A stretch of 64,000 nt of DNA from Hymenobacter caeli (GCF_013294115.1 NZ_JABSNP010000002.1:186001-250000), one strand, 5' to 3'; counted from the stretch's first letter, positions 37,493 to 46,083 are shown. Translations and numbers: made by a program. The notes: generated by a model from the sequence alone, not told the origin.

Positions 37493-38143
37493 TCAATCCG
37501 AGGCCACCACGGGGGGCTGGGGCCCGCGCAACGGGGCCACAACCACCGGGGCGGGGCTCGGCCGGGGCCAGCGCAGGCCCTTCAGTACCAGTACGGCGGC
37601 GGTGCCGGGCGCGGTGGCCGGCACTACCGCCGCCAAGGCCGACACTTCCCCCGCCAACCCAGGGGGCCCCGCCAGGATTTGCAGCGAATCGCCGGGGCAG
37701 AGCCGCGCGGCGGCGGCCGGTACCTGCACCCGCACCGGGCGGCTTTGCGTGAGGTACGCGTAGGGAGCACCCGCCGCCAGGTAGTCGCCAGCGCTGACTT
37801 GCAGACTCCTGACCTCGCCGGCGGCCGGGGCCGAAACGAAGACGATGCGGGCGCGGCTCAGGGGGCCCACGGCCAGCTTCAGCAGCAGGCTGCCGGCTGC
37901 CACCCGCTGGTCCTCGCTGAAATATACCTGCGTTACGTGGCCTCCCCCGGGCACGCGCAGCACCTGGCGCGGGGCGGCCAGCACGGTGCCGGCCAGGGCC
38001 GGCCCGGTGGGCCGGCCGGGGGTGCGCTGCCCCACCACTACCAGCGCCACCGGCGGCGAGCCCGCTTCGCGCCGCCGCACGGCCCGGTACAACCCGCTTA
38101 TTACGGGCACGGCAACGACCAAAAAAATTAAGAGCTTTTTCAT
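37493..38143 (-). CDS. Minimal HlyD/RND-type adaptor protein
   Basis: 216 residues. An N-terminal anchor (LLIFLVVAVPVISGLYRAV) is followed by two half-lipoyl motifs, PGGGHVTQVYFSEDQRVAAG and SAPAAGEVRSLQVSAGDYLA. Only ten or so residues separate them. The long alpha-helical hairpin of normal efflux adaptors is therefore missing. A short beta-barrel region (VRVQVPAAAARLCPGDSL) and a Pro-rich tail complete the protein. No RND pump or outer membrane channel follows. A perfect 25-bp palindrome 184 bp upstream suggests control by the TetR regulator next door. It may assist a pump encoded elsewhere, or be a reduced orphan. Confidence 0.72.
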   Translation of the reverse strand: MKKLLIFLVVAVPVISGLYRAVRRREAGSPPVALVVVGQRTPGRPTGPALAGTVLAAPRQVLRVPGGGHVTQVYFSEDQRVAAGSLLLKLAVGPLSRARIVFVSAPAAGEVRSLQVSAGDYLAAGAPYAYLTQSRPVRVQVPAAAARLCPGDSLQILAGPPGLAGEVSALAAVVPATAPGTAAVLVLKGLRWPRPSPAPVVVAPLRGPQPPVVASD

Positions 38144-38326
38144 GGCGGTGGGGCTCAGAGGCCGAAAATTGAAAAGGGAGGGGCCGGGGCCACGCGGGCC
38201 GGCAACCGGCCCCGGCCGGTTCCACCGCGGCCACGATTTTTTGGTCTGCGGGGCCCCCGCCGCTTCGGCCCCCGGCCGACTTGTACCAACGGGAGCCCCT
38301 TTAAGCGAAACAAAGCCTTCGTCCAG

Positions 38327-38351
38327 TAGACCAAAAACATTTTTTGGTCTA
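38327..38351. promoter_or_regulatory. 25-bp palindromic operator upstream of the adaptor gene
   Basis: Perfect 11-bp arms, TAGACCAAAAA and TTTTTGGTCTA, separated by CAT. The same architecture, with a very similar sequence, lies upstream of the tetR gene (39096-39120). A half-site with ATTTTTTGGTCT lies at 38236-38247 and a looser pair around 38408-38430. Size and symmetry suit a TetR-type dimer. Confidence 0.8.
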
Positions 38352-38447
38352 AAAGCAAGTACAGGAATGGCAGCATGGTTAAACTGTCTGAAGAGTAGAC
38401 GACCGTCAGACCATTTTAGTGTCTTGGTCGAAAATTGGGCAAAAAAA

Positions 38448-39056
38448 TCAGGCTTTCAGTCCGTGCACTACCGTGCGGCTCAGGAAGGTCACGGCGGGCT
38501 CCATCAACTCGAAATTGTTCGCAAACACCATTTCCTGCTCCAGCCCGTACAGGCCGCTGAGAAACACAAAAGCCATGGTATCCAGCTCCTGCGGGGTAAG
38601 GGTTTTCAGTTCGCCGGAAGCCGCGCCGAACACCAAAATACTTTTGAGCAGGGTGCTTTCCTGCTTCAGGTGGCGCTGGCGGATGCTGCGCAAAAAGCAG
38701 GCATCTGCCATGATTTCCTGACTAAGGATGTTGTAGAGGGCAACTTTTTCCCGCAGCTCCCGCAGCTTCCCGGCCGAAAAGGCGAACAGCTTGCCCTCGG
38801 CCGTGGCCGCCTCGTCCACGGCCCGGGTCACCCGCTGCACCATGTCGGCGGTTTCGCGGTCCAGCACCGCCGAAAATATTTCCTCCTTGTTTTTGTAATA
38901 GTAATACAGCGTGCTTTTGCCCTTGCCGATGGCCTTGGCTACGTCGTCCATCGTCACCTTGTGCAACCCGTGCTGCTGGAACAGGCGCTGGGCCGCTTGC
39001 ACCACGTTCTCGCGGGTGGTTTCCTCTTTGGTGCGGGTGGGGGGGGCAGTGGGCAT
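38448..39056 (-). CDS. TetR/AcrR family transcriptional regulator
   Basis: 202 residues from the ATG at 39056. The N-terminal helix-turn-helix reads VVQAAQRLFQQHGLHKVTMDDVAKA, then GKGKSTLYYYYKNKEEIF, the standard TetR DNA-binding form. The C-terminal ligand domain (about residues 60-200) is helical with no known ligand signature. The 25-bp palindrome at 39096 lies 40 bp upstream of its start, so autorepression is likely. The matching palindrome ahead of the downstream adaptor gene makes that gene a probable target. The start at 39080 would add eight residues and is also possible. Confidence 0.93.
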   Translation of the reverse strand: MPTAPPTRTKEETTRENVVQAAQRLFQQHGLHKVTMDDVAKAIGKGKSTLYYYYKNKEEIFSAVLDRETADMVQRVTRAVDEAATAEGKLFAFSAGKLRELREKVALYNILSQEIMADACFLRSIRQRHLKQESTLLKSILVFGAASGELKTLTPQELDTMAFVFLSGLYGLEQEMVFANNFELMEPAVTFLSRTVVHGLKA

Positions 39057-39095
39057 GTAGGAGCACGACTGAGCGGACAACAGGAAAACAGACTT

Positions 39096-39120
39096 TCGAC
39101 CAAAAAGATTTTTTAGTCGA
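39096..39120. promoter_or_regulatory. 25-bp palindromic operator upstream of the tetR gene
   Basis: Arms TCGACCAAAAA and TTTTTAGTCGA, spacer GAT; one mismatch between arms. It matches the operator at 38327-38351 in length, spacing and in the GACCAAAAA core. Confidence 0.8.
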
Positions 39121-39220
39121 TAAAATAAATCTTCCCGGCCCGGTGATGTGGCCGGCCGCCACCTGGCCCCCAGAAACGCCGTAAGCCGTTACTTTGCCTA
39201 CGGCCGGTGCGGAACCTTAA

Positions 39221-39253
39221 AAATCCGTTAAATCTGTCAAAATCCGTTAAATC
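39221..39253 (+). repeat. Short direct repeat ahead of ppk
   Basis: AAATCCGTTAAATC occurs at 39221-39234 and again at 39240-39253, a 19-bp period, ending 8 bp before the ppk ATG. It lies in the 5' leader and could affect translation or be an incidental duplication. Confidence 0.7.
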
Positions 39254-39261
39254 CGTGGTTT

Positions 39262-41598
39262 ATGAAACTGTTCAAGTCCGCCGACCTTATCCGCAAGAGC
39301 AAGTATATCAGCCGCGATTTAAGCTGGCTGCGTTTCAACTACCGGGTGCTCGACCAGGCCCAGGACGCCGGCAAGACGTTGTTCGACCGGCTCAAATTCA
39401 TGGCCATCACCAGCTCCAACCTCGACGAATTTTTCATGATTCGGGTGGGGTCGCTCTACAACTACCTCGACTACGGCAAAGAACGGGTGGACTACTCGGG
39501 GCTGCGGGAGCTGCCGTTCCGGCGCAAGCTGCTGGACTTTGCCCACCGTTTTGTCAACGACCAGAGCCTGACGTACGTGAACGAGCTGAAGCCCATGTTT
39601 GAGAAGAACGGCTTCAATATTCTGAAAGTGAGCGACCTGACGGAGATTGAGGCCCGCAAGGCCGACGGGTTTTTCAAGAACACGGTGTTTCCGCTGCTCA
39701 CGCCGATGGTGTACGACGCCTACCACGGCTTCCCGCTGATGATGAACCAGATGCTCATCTTCGGGGTGGTGACGCACGCGGCCGGCACCGGGGGCCTGGG
39801 CCTCGACGGGGAGGCCGAGAAAGGGCAGGAGCGGCTCACCTTCGTGCAGATTCCGCAGAACCTGACGCGCTTTTTTGAGTTGCAACGCAAGGACCGGGTC
39901 ATCTTCGTGCCCATCGAGGAAATCGTGCGCGAGTACCTGCCCCGGCTGTTCCGCAACGTCGAAATATTGTCGGCCAACCTGCTGCGCATCACCCGCAACG
40001 GCGATTTCACGCTGGAAGAATCCGACGACATCGACAACGATTTCATCAAGGAGATTCAGGTGGGCCTGAAAACCCGCAAGCGCGGCCGCGTGGTGCGCGT
40101 GGAGGTGGAGCCCAACGCCTCGCCGCTGCTGATGGAGGTGCTGCGCGAGCGGTGGAACATCGACAACGGCAACGTGTTCGTCATCAATTCTTTGCTGGAC
40201 ATGAAAGGATTGTGGCAGATTGTGCGCCACCCCAACTTCCGGGGCAAGGGGGCCAGGTCGCCGGCCCCCGTCGCGCCCCTGAGCCTGCCCGAGGGGGCCG
40301 AAGACAACCTGTTCGAGTACCTCAAGCACCACGACGTGCTGCTGCACCACCCCTACAACAGCATCGAGCCGATGGTGCGCCTGCTGGAGCAGGCCGCCGA
40401 AGACCCGCAGGTGCTGGGCATCAAGCAGACCATTTACCGGCTCGCCGACGACTCGCGGGTGAGCGCGGCGCTGCTGAAAGCGGCCGAAAACGGCAAGCAC
40501 GTGTCGGTGCTGTTCGAGGTGAAGGCCCGGTTTGACGAAGAGAAAAACATCCGCGAGGGGGCCCGGCTGGAAAAGGCCGGCTGCTTCGTGATTTACGGAG
40601 TGAGCAAGTACAAGACGCACACCAAGCTGCTGATGATCATCCGCAAGGAAGGGGAGAAGGTGACGCGCTACGTGCACATCGGCTCGGGCAACTACAACGA
40701 GCAAACCTCGCGCCTCTACACCGACCTGAGCCTGCTGACGACCAACGACACCTACGGCCACGACGTGTCGGAATTCTTCAACGTCATCACCGGCCACTCG
40801 CAGCCCGACGACTACGAGTACCTCATCACGGCCCCCAAGGACATGCGCCAGCAGCTCGTGCACTTGGTGCGCGAGGAGGTAAAACACGCCAAGAAAGGCC
40901 AGCCCAGCGGCATCGTGATGAAGATGAACTCCTTGGAAGACAAAGAGTTGATTGACGAGTTTTACAAAGCTGCGAAGGCCGGCGTGCCCATCCGGTTCAT
41001 CGTGCGGGGCATTTGCTGCCTGCGCCCGGGCCGGCCGGGGCTCAGCGACAACATCGAGGTGCGCAGCATAGTGGGCGAGTACCTGGAGCACGCGCGGCTG
41101 TTCTACTTCCACAACGGCGGCGACGCCCGCCTGTACGCCGGCTCGGCCGACATCATGGTGCGCTCCTTCGACCGGCGCATCGAGGCGCTGTTCCTGATTG
41201 TGAACCCGCAGCTGCGGCGCGAGGCCATCAGCATCCTGATGCTGAACCTGCTGGATAACCAGAACAGCTACGTGATGCGCGAGGACGGGGCCTACATCCG
41301 CCAGCGCCCGGCCCCCGGCGAGCCGGTGGTGAACGTGCACAAAGACTTCTACCGGCGCGACGAGGCCCAACTGGCCCTGGCCACGCCCGAGGGGCTGCTC
41401 GACCTGCTGGCCCAGCAAACCGCCCGCCGCCGGGAGGTGGCCGCCGCCCTGGTGGCCGCCGAAGCGGCCGCCACCGAAGGCACGGTCCCGGCCTCGGCCG
41501 TGGGCGACGATTCCGCGTTCGGCGAGGGCCCCGGCGACGACGAAGACCTGGCCGGCGTGGACACGGAGGCCGAAGCTGTGCAAGCAGATTTGGAGTAG
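39262..41598 (+). CDS. ppk1: Polyphosphate kinase 1
   Basis: 778 residues. PPK1 domains appear in order: the N domain (YISRDLSWLRFNYRVLDQA, SSNLDEFFMIRVG), the head domain, and two phospholipase-D-like catalytic domains. The phospho-accepting histidine is expected at H453 in KYKTHTKLLMI, followed by RYVHIGSGNYNEQTSRLYTD, both family signatures. It polymerises ATP gamma-phosphate into polyphosphate. The C-terminal ~90 residues are Ala/Glu/Asp-rich and not conserved. The exopolyphosphatase-type gene converges on it from 70 bp away, so synthesis and breakdown are encoded face to face. Confidence 0.97.
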   Translation: MKLFKSADLIRKSKYISRDLSWLRFNYRVLDQAQDAGKTLFDRLKFMAITSSNLDEFFMIRVGSLYNYLDYGKERVDYSGLRELPFRRKLLDFAHRFVNDQSLTYVNELKPMFEKNGFNILKVSDLTEIEARKADGFFKNTVFPLLTPMVYDAYHGFPLMMNQMLIFGVVTHAAGTGGLGLDGEAEKGQERLTFVQIPQNLTRFFELQRKDRVIFVPIEEIVREYLPRLFRNVEILSANLLRITRNGDFTLEESDDIDNDFIKEIQVGLKTRKRGRVVRVEVEPNASPLLMEVLRERWNIDNGNVFVINSLLDMKGLWQIVRHPNFRGKGARSPAPVAPLSLPEGAEDNLFEYLKHHDVLLHHPYNSIEPMVRLLEQAAEDPQVLGIKQTIYRLADDSRVSAALLKAAENGKHVSVLFEVKARFDEEKNIREGARLEKAGCFVIYGVSKYKTHTKLLMIIRKEGEKVTRYVHIGSGNYNEQTSRLYTDLSLLTTNDTYGHDVSEFFNVITGHSQPDDYEYLITAPKDMRQQLVHLVREEVKHAKKGQPSGIVMKMNSLEDKELIDEFYKAAKAGVPIRFIVRGICCLRPGRPGLSDNIEVRSIVGEYLEHARLFYFHNGGDARLYAGSADIMVRSFDRRIEALFLIVNPQLRREAISILMLNLLDNQNSYVMREDGAYIRQRPAPGEPVVNVHKDFYRRDEAQLALATPEGLLDLLAQQTARRREVAAALVAAEAAATEGTVPASAVGDDSAFGEGPGDDEDLAGVDTEAEAVQADLE

Positions 41599-41667
41599 GG
41601 GGGTAGAATAAGCTTGACGAGGAACGCCGCCGGGGCCACGCAAGGGCATCCTTCGGTGCCCATTTCT

Positions 41668-42657
41668 CTACTCGACGTCGGCCGGCTCGTTGCGCACGTC
41701 GGGGATGGGCGGGTGGGCGGGGTGGCCGCTGGCGGGGCTGATTTCGTCGAAGTGCTCTTCGAATAAGGTCTGGAGCATGCCGTCTTTCAGGCCGATGTCG
41801 GGCACGATCATGCTGCTCACGTTGGCCCATTGCATGGCCGAGAGGTAGATGTGGCCGGCGGGCACGATGACGTCGGCGCGGTCGGGGTTGAGCATGGCCA
41901 CGTTCACGCGCTCTTCCATCGTCAGGGCGGCGAGGCGGGCGAGGAGGGTTTCGAGGCTGCGGCGGGCGACGGGCTTGCGGGGCGCGGCCGGCGACATGCT
42001 GTAGAGCTTGTTGATGTTGCCGCCCGTGCCGATGGCCCGCGTGACGTGGTAGCGGCGGGCGTTGTCGCGCACCCAGGCCTCCATGCGCACCCAGAGGTCG
42101 GCCTGGGCGTCGGTGTCGCGGGCCCCGCTCTCTTCCTGCTGCATCCGGCGGATGGAGCCGACCTCGAACGACTGGGCCGCTACTTTGCGGCGGTCGTGGT
42201 AGATGTTGAACTCGGTGCTGCCGCCGCCCACGTCGATGTGCAGGTAGTGCTTGTTGTCTTCCAGCAGGTGCTCGATGACGCGGTTGATGTAGAAGGCTTC
42301 GTCTTGGCCGTCAATTACTTTGATGTGCAGGCCCAGCTCGTCGCGCACACGGGCGGCAATGGCCGCGCCGTTGGTGGCCCCGCGCATGGCCGAGGTGGCG
42401 CAGATGAGGTGGTGGGACACCTCGTGCACCTCCATCAGCAGCTTGAGCGAGTGCAGGAACTTGACGAACTTGTCGGCTTTGCGGGGCGAAATCTCGCCGG
42501 TGGCGAACACGTCCTCGCCCAGGCGCATGGGGTAGCGCACGTACTCGACGCGCTTGAGGCGAAACTGGTCTTTGTAGCTCAGCACGGCCGAAATCTGGCA
42601 GCGCACCGCGTTGGAGCCGATGTCGATGGCGGCGAGTTTACACAGCGGGTACTCCAC
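41668..42657 (-). CDS. Ppx/GppA family phosphatase
   Basis: 329 residues from the GTG at 42657, giving VEYPLCKLAAIDIGSNAVR. The ORF is open further upstream but that part is Arg/Gly-rich noise and overlaps the sirtuin gene. Actin-like ATPase-fold motifs are AAIDIGSNAVRCQI, ATSAMRGATNG, IDGQDEAFYI, HIDVGGGSTEFNIY (phosphate loop) and GTGGNINKL. It should hydrolyse polyphosphate or pppGpp. The single-module length without the C-terminal HD part is usual in Bacteroidota. A -7 box at 42686 gives a 25-nt leader and supports the GTG start. Confidence 0.93.
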   Translation of the reverse strand: MEYPLCKLAAIDIGSNAVRCQISAVLSYKDQFRLKRVEYVRYPMRLGEDVFATGEISPRKADKFVKFLHSLKLLMEVHEVSHHLICATSAMRGATNGAAIAARVRDELGLHIKVIDGQDEAFYINRVIEHLLEDNKHYLHIDVGGGSTEFNIYHDRRKVAAQSFEVGSIRRMQQEESGARDTDAQADLWVRMEAWVRDNARRYHVTRAIGTGGNINKLYSMSPAAPRKPVARRSLETLLARLAALTMEERVNVAMLNPDRADVIVPAGHIYLSAMQWANVSSMIVPDIGLKDGMLQTLFEEHFDEISPASGHPAHPPIPDVRNEPADVE

Positions 42658-42685
42658 AGGCGAACGGTTGGTGAGGGTAAGCGGG

Positions 42686-42693
42686 CAAAGGTA
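42686..42693 (-). promoter_or_regulatory. Candidate -7 box (TACCTTTG) for the Ppx/GppA gene
   Basis: Exact TAnnTTTG match on the minus strand, about 29 bp upstream of the GTG start. No clear -33 element. Confidence 0.5.
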
Positions 42694-42797
42694 GGGCCGC
42701 CCGCCGCCGGTTCCCCCTTCGGGCCGGATCGTTCCGCCCGCCGTGCGCCGGGGCCTAGCCGAGCCGAACGGCGGGCCTGGAGCGGGTAATGCCCGGG

Positions 42798-43487
42798 CTA
42801 GCTCCCGGCGGCCAGCTCGGCCAGCACCTGGGGCACGCCCACGCTGGCCGGGGCCACCACGTAGCGCACGCCGCGCCGGCCGGCCGCGGGCTGGTGCGGG
42901 TCGATGACGAACACCGGGCAGCCGGCCGGGGCGTAGTGCAGCAGGCCCGCCGCCGGGTACACTTGCAGCGAGGTGCCCACCACCAGCACGGCGTCGGCGG
43001 TGGCCACGGTTTCGGCGGCTTCCTCGATGGCCGGCACCTGCTCGCCAAACCACACGATGTGGGGCCGCAGCTGCGTGCCGTCGGGGCCCAGGTCGCCGGG
43101 CTGGATGTCGCCGGGGCAGTCGTACACCGCGGTTTCGTCGCCCACGGTGCGCATCTGGCGCAGCATGCCGTGCAGGTGCAGCACGTCGCTGGAGCCGGCC
43201 CGCTCGTGCAGGTCGTCCACGTTTTGGGTGATGATGCGCACGTGCCAGCCGGGCTGCGCTTCGAAGCCGTCCAGGGCGAGGTGGGCCGCGTTGGGCTGCA
43301 CGGTGCGGGCCTGGGCGCGGCGCTGGTTATAAAAATCGAGCACCAGGGCGGGGTTGCGGGCGAAGGCTTCGGGCGTGGCCACGTCTTCCACGCGGTGGTC
43401 TTCCCACAGGCCGTTGGTGTCGCGGAAGGTGCGGATGCCGGACTCGGCCGACACGCCGGCTCCGGTGAGGACAACGAGGTGCTTCAT
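42798..43487 (-). CDS. cobB: Sir2 family NAD-dependent protein deacylase
   Basis: 229 residues. NAD-binding motifs are LTGAGVSAESGIRTFRDTNG and TQNVDDLHERAG, and the catalytic histidine is in LHLHGMLR. FYNQRRAQ carries the Tyr-x-x-Arg pair that marks SIRT5-like desuccinylase or demalonylase activity in E. coli CobB. The zinc-binding cysteines are not present as two CxxC pairs; only one Cys (YDCPGD) is seen in that loop, as in several Bacteroidota homologues. LRPHIVWFGEQVP and VVGTSLQVYPAAGLL complete the fold. It is cytoplasmic and independent of the adjacent Ppx gene (140-bp gap). Confidence 0.95.
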   Translation of the reverse strand: MKHLVVLTGAGVSAESGIRTFRDTNGLWEDHRVEDVATPEAFARNPALVLDFYNQRRAQARTVQPNAAHLALDGFEAQPGWHVRIITQNVDDLHERAGSSDVLHLHGMLRQMRTVGDETAVYDCPGDIQPGDLGPDGTQLRPHIVWFGEQVPAIEEAAETVATADAVLVVGTSLQVYPAAGLLHYAPAGCPVFVIDPHQPAAGRRGVRYVVAPASVGVPQVLAELAAGS

Positions 43488-43593
43488 GACAATTCTAAAC
43501 GTTAAGCCGCGGCAAATGTGGCCAGGGAAACCCTAATAACACAAAAATGATATTGTAGGCCGCAACATCAAAGGAGGGCCGGCCGCCCCGCCC

Positions 43594-44478
43594 TCAAAAC
43601 CGCCCCAGCTCGCCCGCCCCAAAGTCCCACTCTGGCGTGGCCATGACTGCCGCCGCTGGCCGCACCGCGAACCAAGCCCCGAGCGCGGGCTCGTCCACGT
43701 TGCGCAGCACGTGGATGCTCTGGGCGGGCATGTAGCTCTGGGCCAGCAGCATAAACCGCTGGCCGCTGGCAGGGTTTTCGGCCACGTCCACCACCAATAC
43801 CGCGTGGCCGGGGGCCCCGCCGTGGACGAGCACGTCGCCGGGTTGCACTGCGGCCAGGGGCACGGGGCCCAGCTCGCGGCGCAGCGACCGGGTGCCCGCG
43901 TAGCCGAACGTGGGGACGAGGTAACGGGCGAGGGCGGCGTGGGTGGGCGCTTCGGCGGCCTTGGGCGCGGGCCGCACTTCCTCGCCCACCACCCGGAAGG
44001 TGCGGCCGGCCACGTAGTCGGAAAACCAGAAATCGTAGCCCGTGGTGAGGTGGAAATGCACCCGGTTGGGGTCGCGGCCGAACAGGTACTCGGCCCGCAG
44101 GCGAATAACCGCGTCGGCGCACTGCTGGAGGTCGGTGGGGCCCACGTCGATGTCGACCACGGCGGCCACCACGTCCTGGCGGTCCTTCAACTTACCGTTG
44201 TAGAGGCGGGCGGGGGTGCCGGCGGGGCGCAGGGGCAGCCCGCGCAGCCACGCGCCCCATGCGCCGGCCACCACCGCCACGCGCCGGCACCCGGCCGGGG
44301 CCGGAAACCGGGTAGCCAAGGTATTCCCGGCCCGGGTGGGCCGGTCCCGCCAAGCGTAGGCCGGGCCCGGTGGGGGCAGCGGCGGCCGGGAGGGGCCCGC
44401 GTCGGCCACCGCGGCCGGGCGCAGTACAGGGCCGGGCGCGACTAGCGCCGCGGCCAACAGGAAACAAACGAAGTGCAC
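43594..44478 (-). CDS. DUF4846 domain protein, exported
   Basis: 294 residues with a short signal peptide (CFLLAAALVAPGPVL). The DUF4846 hallmarks are TRFPAPAGCRRV, LRGLPLRPAGTPARLYNGK (a conserved run in the family), QQCADAVIRLRAEYLF, FHLTTGYDFWFSDYVAG, and PGDVLVHGGAPGHAVLVVD late in the chain. The last segment resembles a cell-wall amidase-like Cys/His fold, but without an obvious active-site cysteine. The function is not known. It stands alone, with no partner in the surrounding genes. Confidence 0.88.
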   Translation of the reverse strand: MHFVCFLLAAALVAPGPVLRPAAVADAGPSRPPLPPPGPAYAWRDRPTRAGNTLATRFPAPAGCRRVAVVAGAWGAWLRGLPLRPAGTPARLYNGKLKDRQDVVAAVVDIDVGPTDLQQCADAVIRLRAEYLFGRDPNRVHFHLTTGYDFWFSDYVAGRTFRVVGEEVRPAPKAAEAPTHAALARYLVPTFGYAGTRSLRRELGPVPLAAVQPGDVLVHGGAPGHAVLVVDVAENPASGQRFMLLAQSYMPAQSIHVLRNVDEPALGAWFAVRPAAAVMATPEWDFGAGELGRF

Positions 44479-44585
44479 GAAGCCAATACGAATAAAAGGA
44501 GCCCGCCGCGCGCGGGCCCGGTAGCATAACGGCCAAGCGCTTGATTTAGCCTGCCGACCACTAAGCGGGGAATGCCCGTTTACTA

Positions 44586-44825
44586 TTACCAGGCCAGCGA
44601 CACGCAGGTGGCGATGCAGCAGTCCGCGTCGGTGGCAGTGGTCTGGTAGGAGCAGGGGCGCAGCCGCAGGCCGGTGGCCAACTCGGTGGTGCTGGTCCAG
44701 CTGTAGTTGCCCGACCAGTCGTAGTACGGAGTGCAGCTGCGGGCATAGGCGCGGGCCTCGGCGGTGGGGCGGGCTTCGTTGGCGCGGCTGGCGCGGGAGG
44801 CGGGGCGTTGCGATGCGTTTTTCAT
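44586..44825 (-). CDS. Small Cys-rich hypothetical protein
   Basis: 79 residues from the ATG at 44825 (a GTG at 44834 is an alternative). The first ~30 residues are Arg/Ala-rich without a hydrophobic signal. The remaining 49 are rich in Thr, Ser, Tyr and Trp with five cysteines (C31, C58, C69, C70, C74) and end DADCCIATCVSLAW. It begins 13 bp after the stop of the SprB-like gene, so it is probably its operon partner. A leader-plus-core layout recalls modified peptides, but no modification enzyme is in the window. I do not recognise a family, and the ORF may be spurious. Confidence 0.45.
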   Translation of the reverse strand: MKNASQRPASRASRANEARPTAEARAYARSCTPYYDWSGNYSWTSTTELATGLRLRPCSYQTTATDADCCIATCVSLAW

Positions 44826-44838
44826 CGGTACCACGGGC

Positions 44839-46083
44839 TTAGAGGACGACGGTGGAGGCGGTGGTGGTGGCCCCCGTGCTATCGGTCACGGTCACGGTGT
44901 AGCAGCCAGCCGACAGGCCCAGCACCGTGGCGCCGGCCTGGGCCAGGGTTACGCCGGCCGTGGTGTTGCGCCAACTGTGGGTGTAGGGGGCCGAGCCGCC
45001 CGTGGCCACCACCGTGGCGGTGCCCCCGTGGCGGCTCCCGCCGGGCCGCGGAACGATGGCCGCCGCCAGCGGGGCCAGGGTTTTGAACATCACCGTGTTG
45101 CCGTACACTGTGCCCGCCGCGCCGGTGGCGTAGGCCCGCACGTAGTAGGTGGTGTCGCTGGACAGGTTGATGGACCGCGAAAAGCCGCCCGGGCCGCTGC
45201 CGATTTCCACCCGCGTGCCGTTGCCCAGGGTGGGGTGGGCCGCGAAGGCGCTGTACACAATGCCGCGCCTGATTCCGTCCCCGTCCAGGGCTGCAAAGCC
45301 GCCCAGCACGGCCGACGTAGCGGTGATGGCGTCGGCCAGCGTGGTGCCCACGGTGGGCAGGGGCCCGCTGCCCAGGCCGGTCGCATCCGGCCCCGGCAGC
45401 GGGCCCGCGGGCCCGCTGCCGTCGGCGCGGGCGGCGGCCAGCAGCTGGTGGTTGCCGGCCAGGTCCACCGCGGGCGGGGCGGACGCGTCGGTCGTGCGCA
45501 CCGGCGCGTCGTGGGTGCCGTCGAGCCGCACGCGCCGCAGGTGGTTGGTGGGGGAAGGGGCGGGGGAGTCGTTGAGCATATAGTACAGGCAGTCGTGCAC
45601 GCAGTCGAGGGCTAGGCCAACGAGCCGCGTGGCAAGGGCCCCGGCAATGGCCGGGGGAACGAAGAATAGGCTGGAGGCCCCGGTGGTAAGGTTCACGGCG
45701 TGGATGGCTTGGCCGTTGGGGTGGGTGGTGGCAATTAGCATCCGGTTGTTGGCCAGGTCCACAACCACCGTTTTGAGCGGCAGGGCCGCTACCGCGGGCG
45801 TAGCGGCCCTGCCGGGCGCTGCTGCGCCGGGGACGGCTGCCGCCACCTCCGGCACGGCCACCGCCCGGCTGGCCGCGGCTGCGGGCCGGAGCGGCTCGTG
45901 CGCGGGGTACCCCACGAAGGCGTGCGGCAAGCACACGTTCAGGGCCTGGTTGGACCCGGCAGTGTGGGCCGGGCCCGGCCCAAGGGCGGGCGCGCCGGGC
46001 AGGCGCGCCCCCACCAGGGAGAGCAGGGAGGCAAGGGAGAACACGGCGCGTGGAGAAGAAGGCCCGGCGGGGCAACCCGTCAT
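44839..46083 (-). CDS. Exported repeat protein with SprB-like C-terminal unit
   Basis: 414 residues from the ATG at 46083, giving a plausible signal (AVFSLASLLSLVG). The middle has beta-propeller-like strands such as VVVDLANNRMLIATTHPNG and LALDCVHDCLYYMLND, then a fibronectin-like module ending DTTYYVRAYATGAAGTVYGN. The end, GGSAPYTHSWRNTTAGVTL followed by GCYTVTVTDSTGAT, is one SprB-type repeat. No type A or type B sorting domain follows, so it may depend on another route or on the small gene behind it. The reading from 46317 adds 78 Arg/Pro-rich residues and is rejected. Confidence 0.7.
   Translation of the reverse strand: MTGCPAGPSSPRAVFSLASLLSLVGARLPGAPALGPGPAHTAGSNQALNVCLPHAFVGYPAHEPLRPAAAASRAVAVPEVAAAVPGAAAPGRAATPAVAALPLKTVVVDLANNRMLIATTHPNGQAIHAVNLTTGASSLFFVPPAIAGALATRLVGLALDCVHDCLYYMLNDSPAPSPTNHLRRVRLDGTHDAPVRTTDASAPPAVDLAGNHQLLAAARADGSGPAGPLPGPDATGLGSGPLPTVGTTLADAITATSAVLGGFAALDGDGIRRGIVYSAFAAHPTLGNGTRVEIGSGPGGFSRSINLSSDTTYYVRAYATGAAGTVYGNTVMFKTLAPLAAAIVPRPGGSRHGGTATVVATGGSAPYTHSWRNTTAGVTLAQAGATVLGLSAGCYTVTVTDSTGATTTASTVVL

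Noticed and set aside
39221..39253. Direct repeats before ppk as replication iterons
   Set aside because: Only two copies, no DnaA boxes or replication gene nearby.
42658..43053. 132-codon N-terminal extension of the Ppx/GppA protein
   Set aside because: Arg/Gly/Pro-rich sequence opposite no conserved domain, overlapping the sirtuin gene; the GTG at 42657 fits the family N-terminus and has a promoter box.
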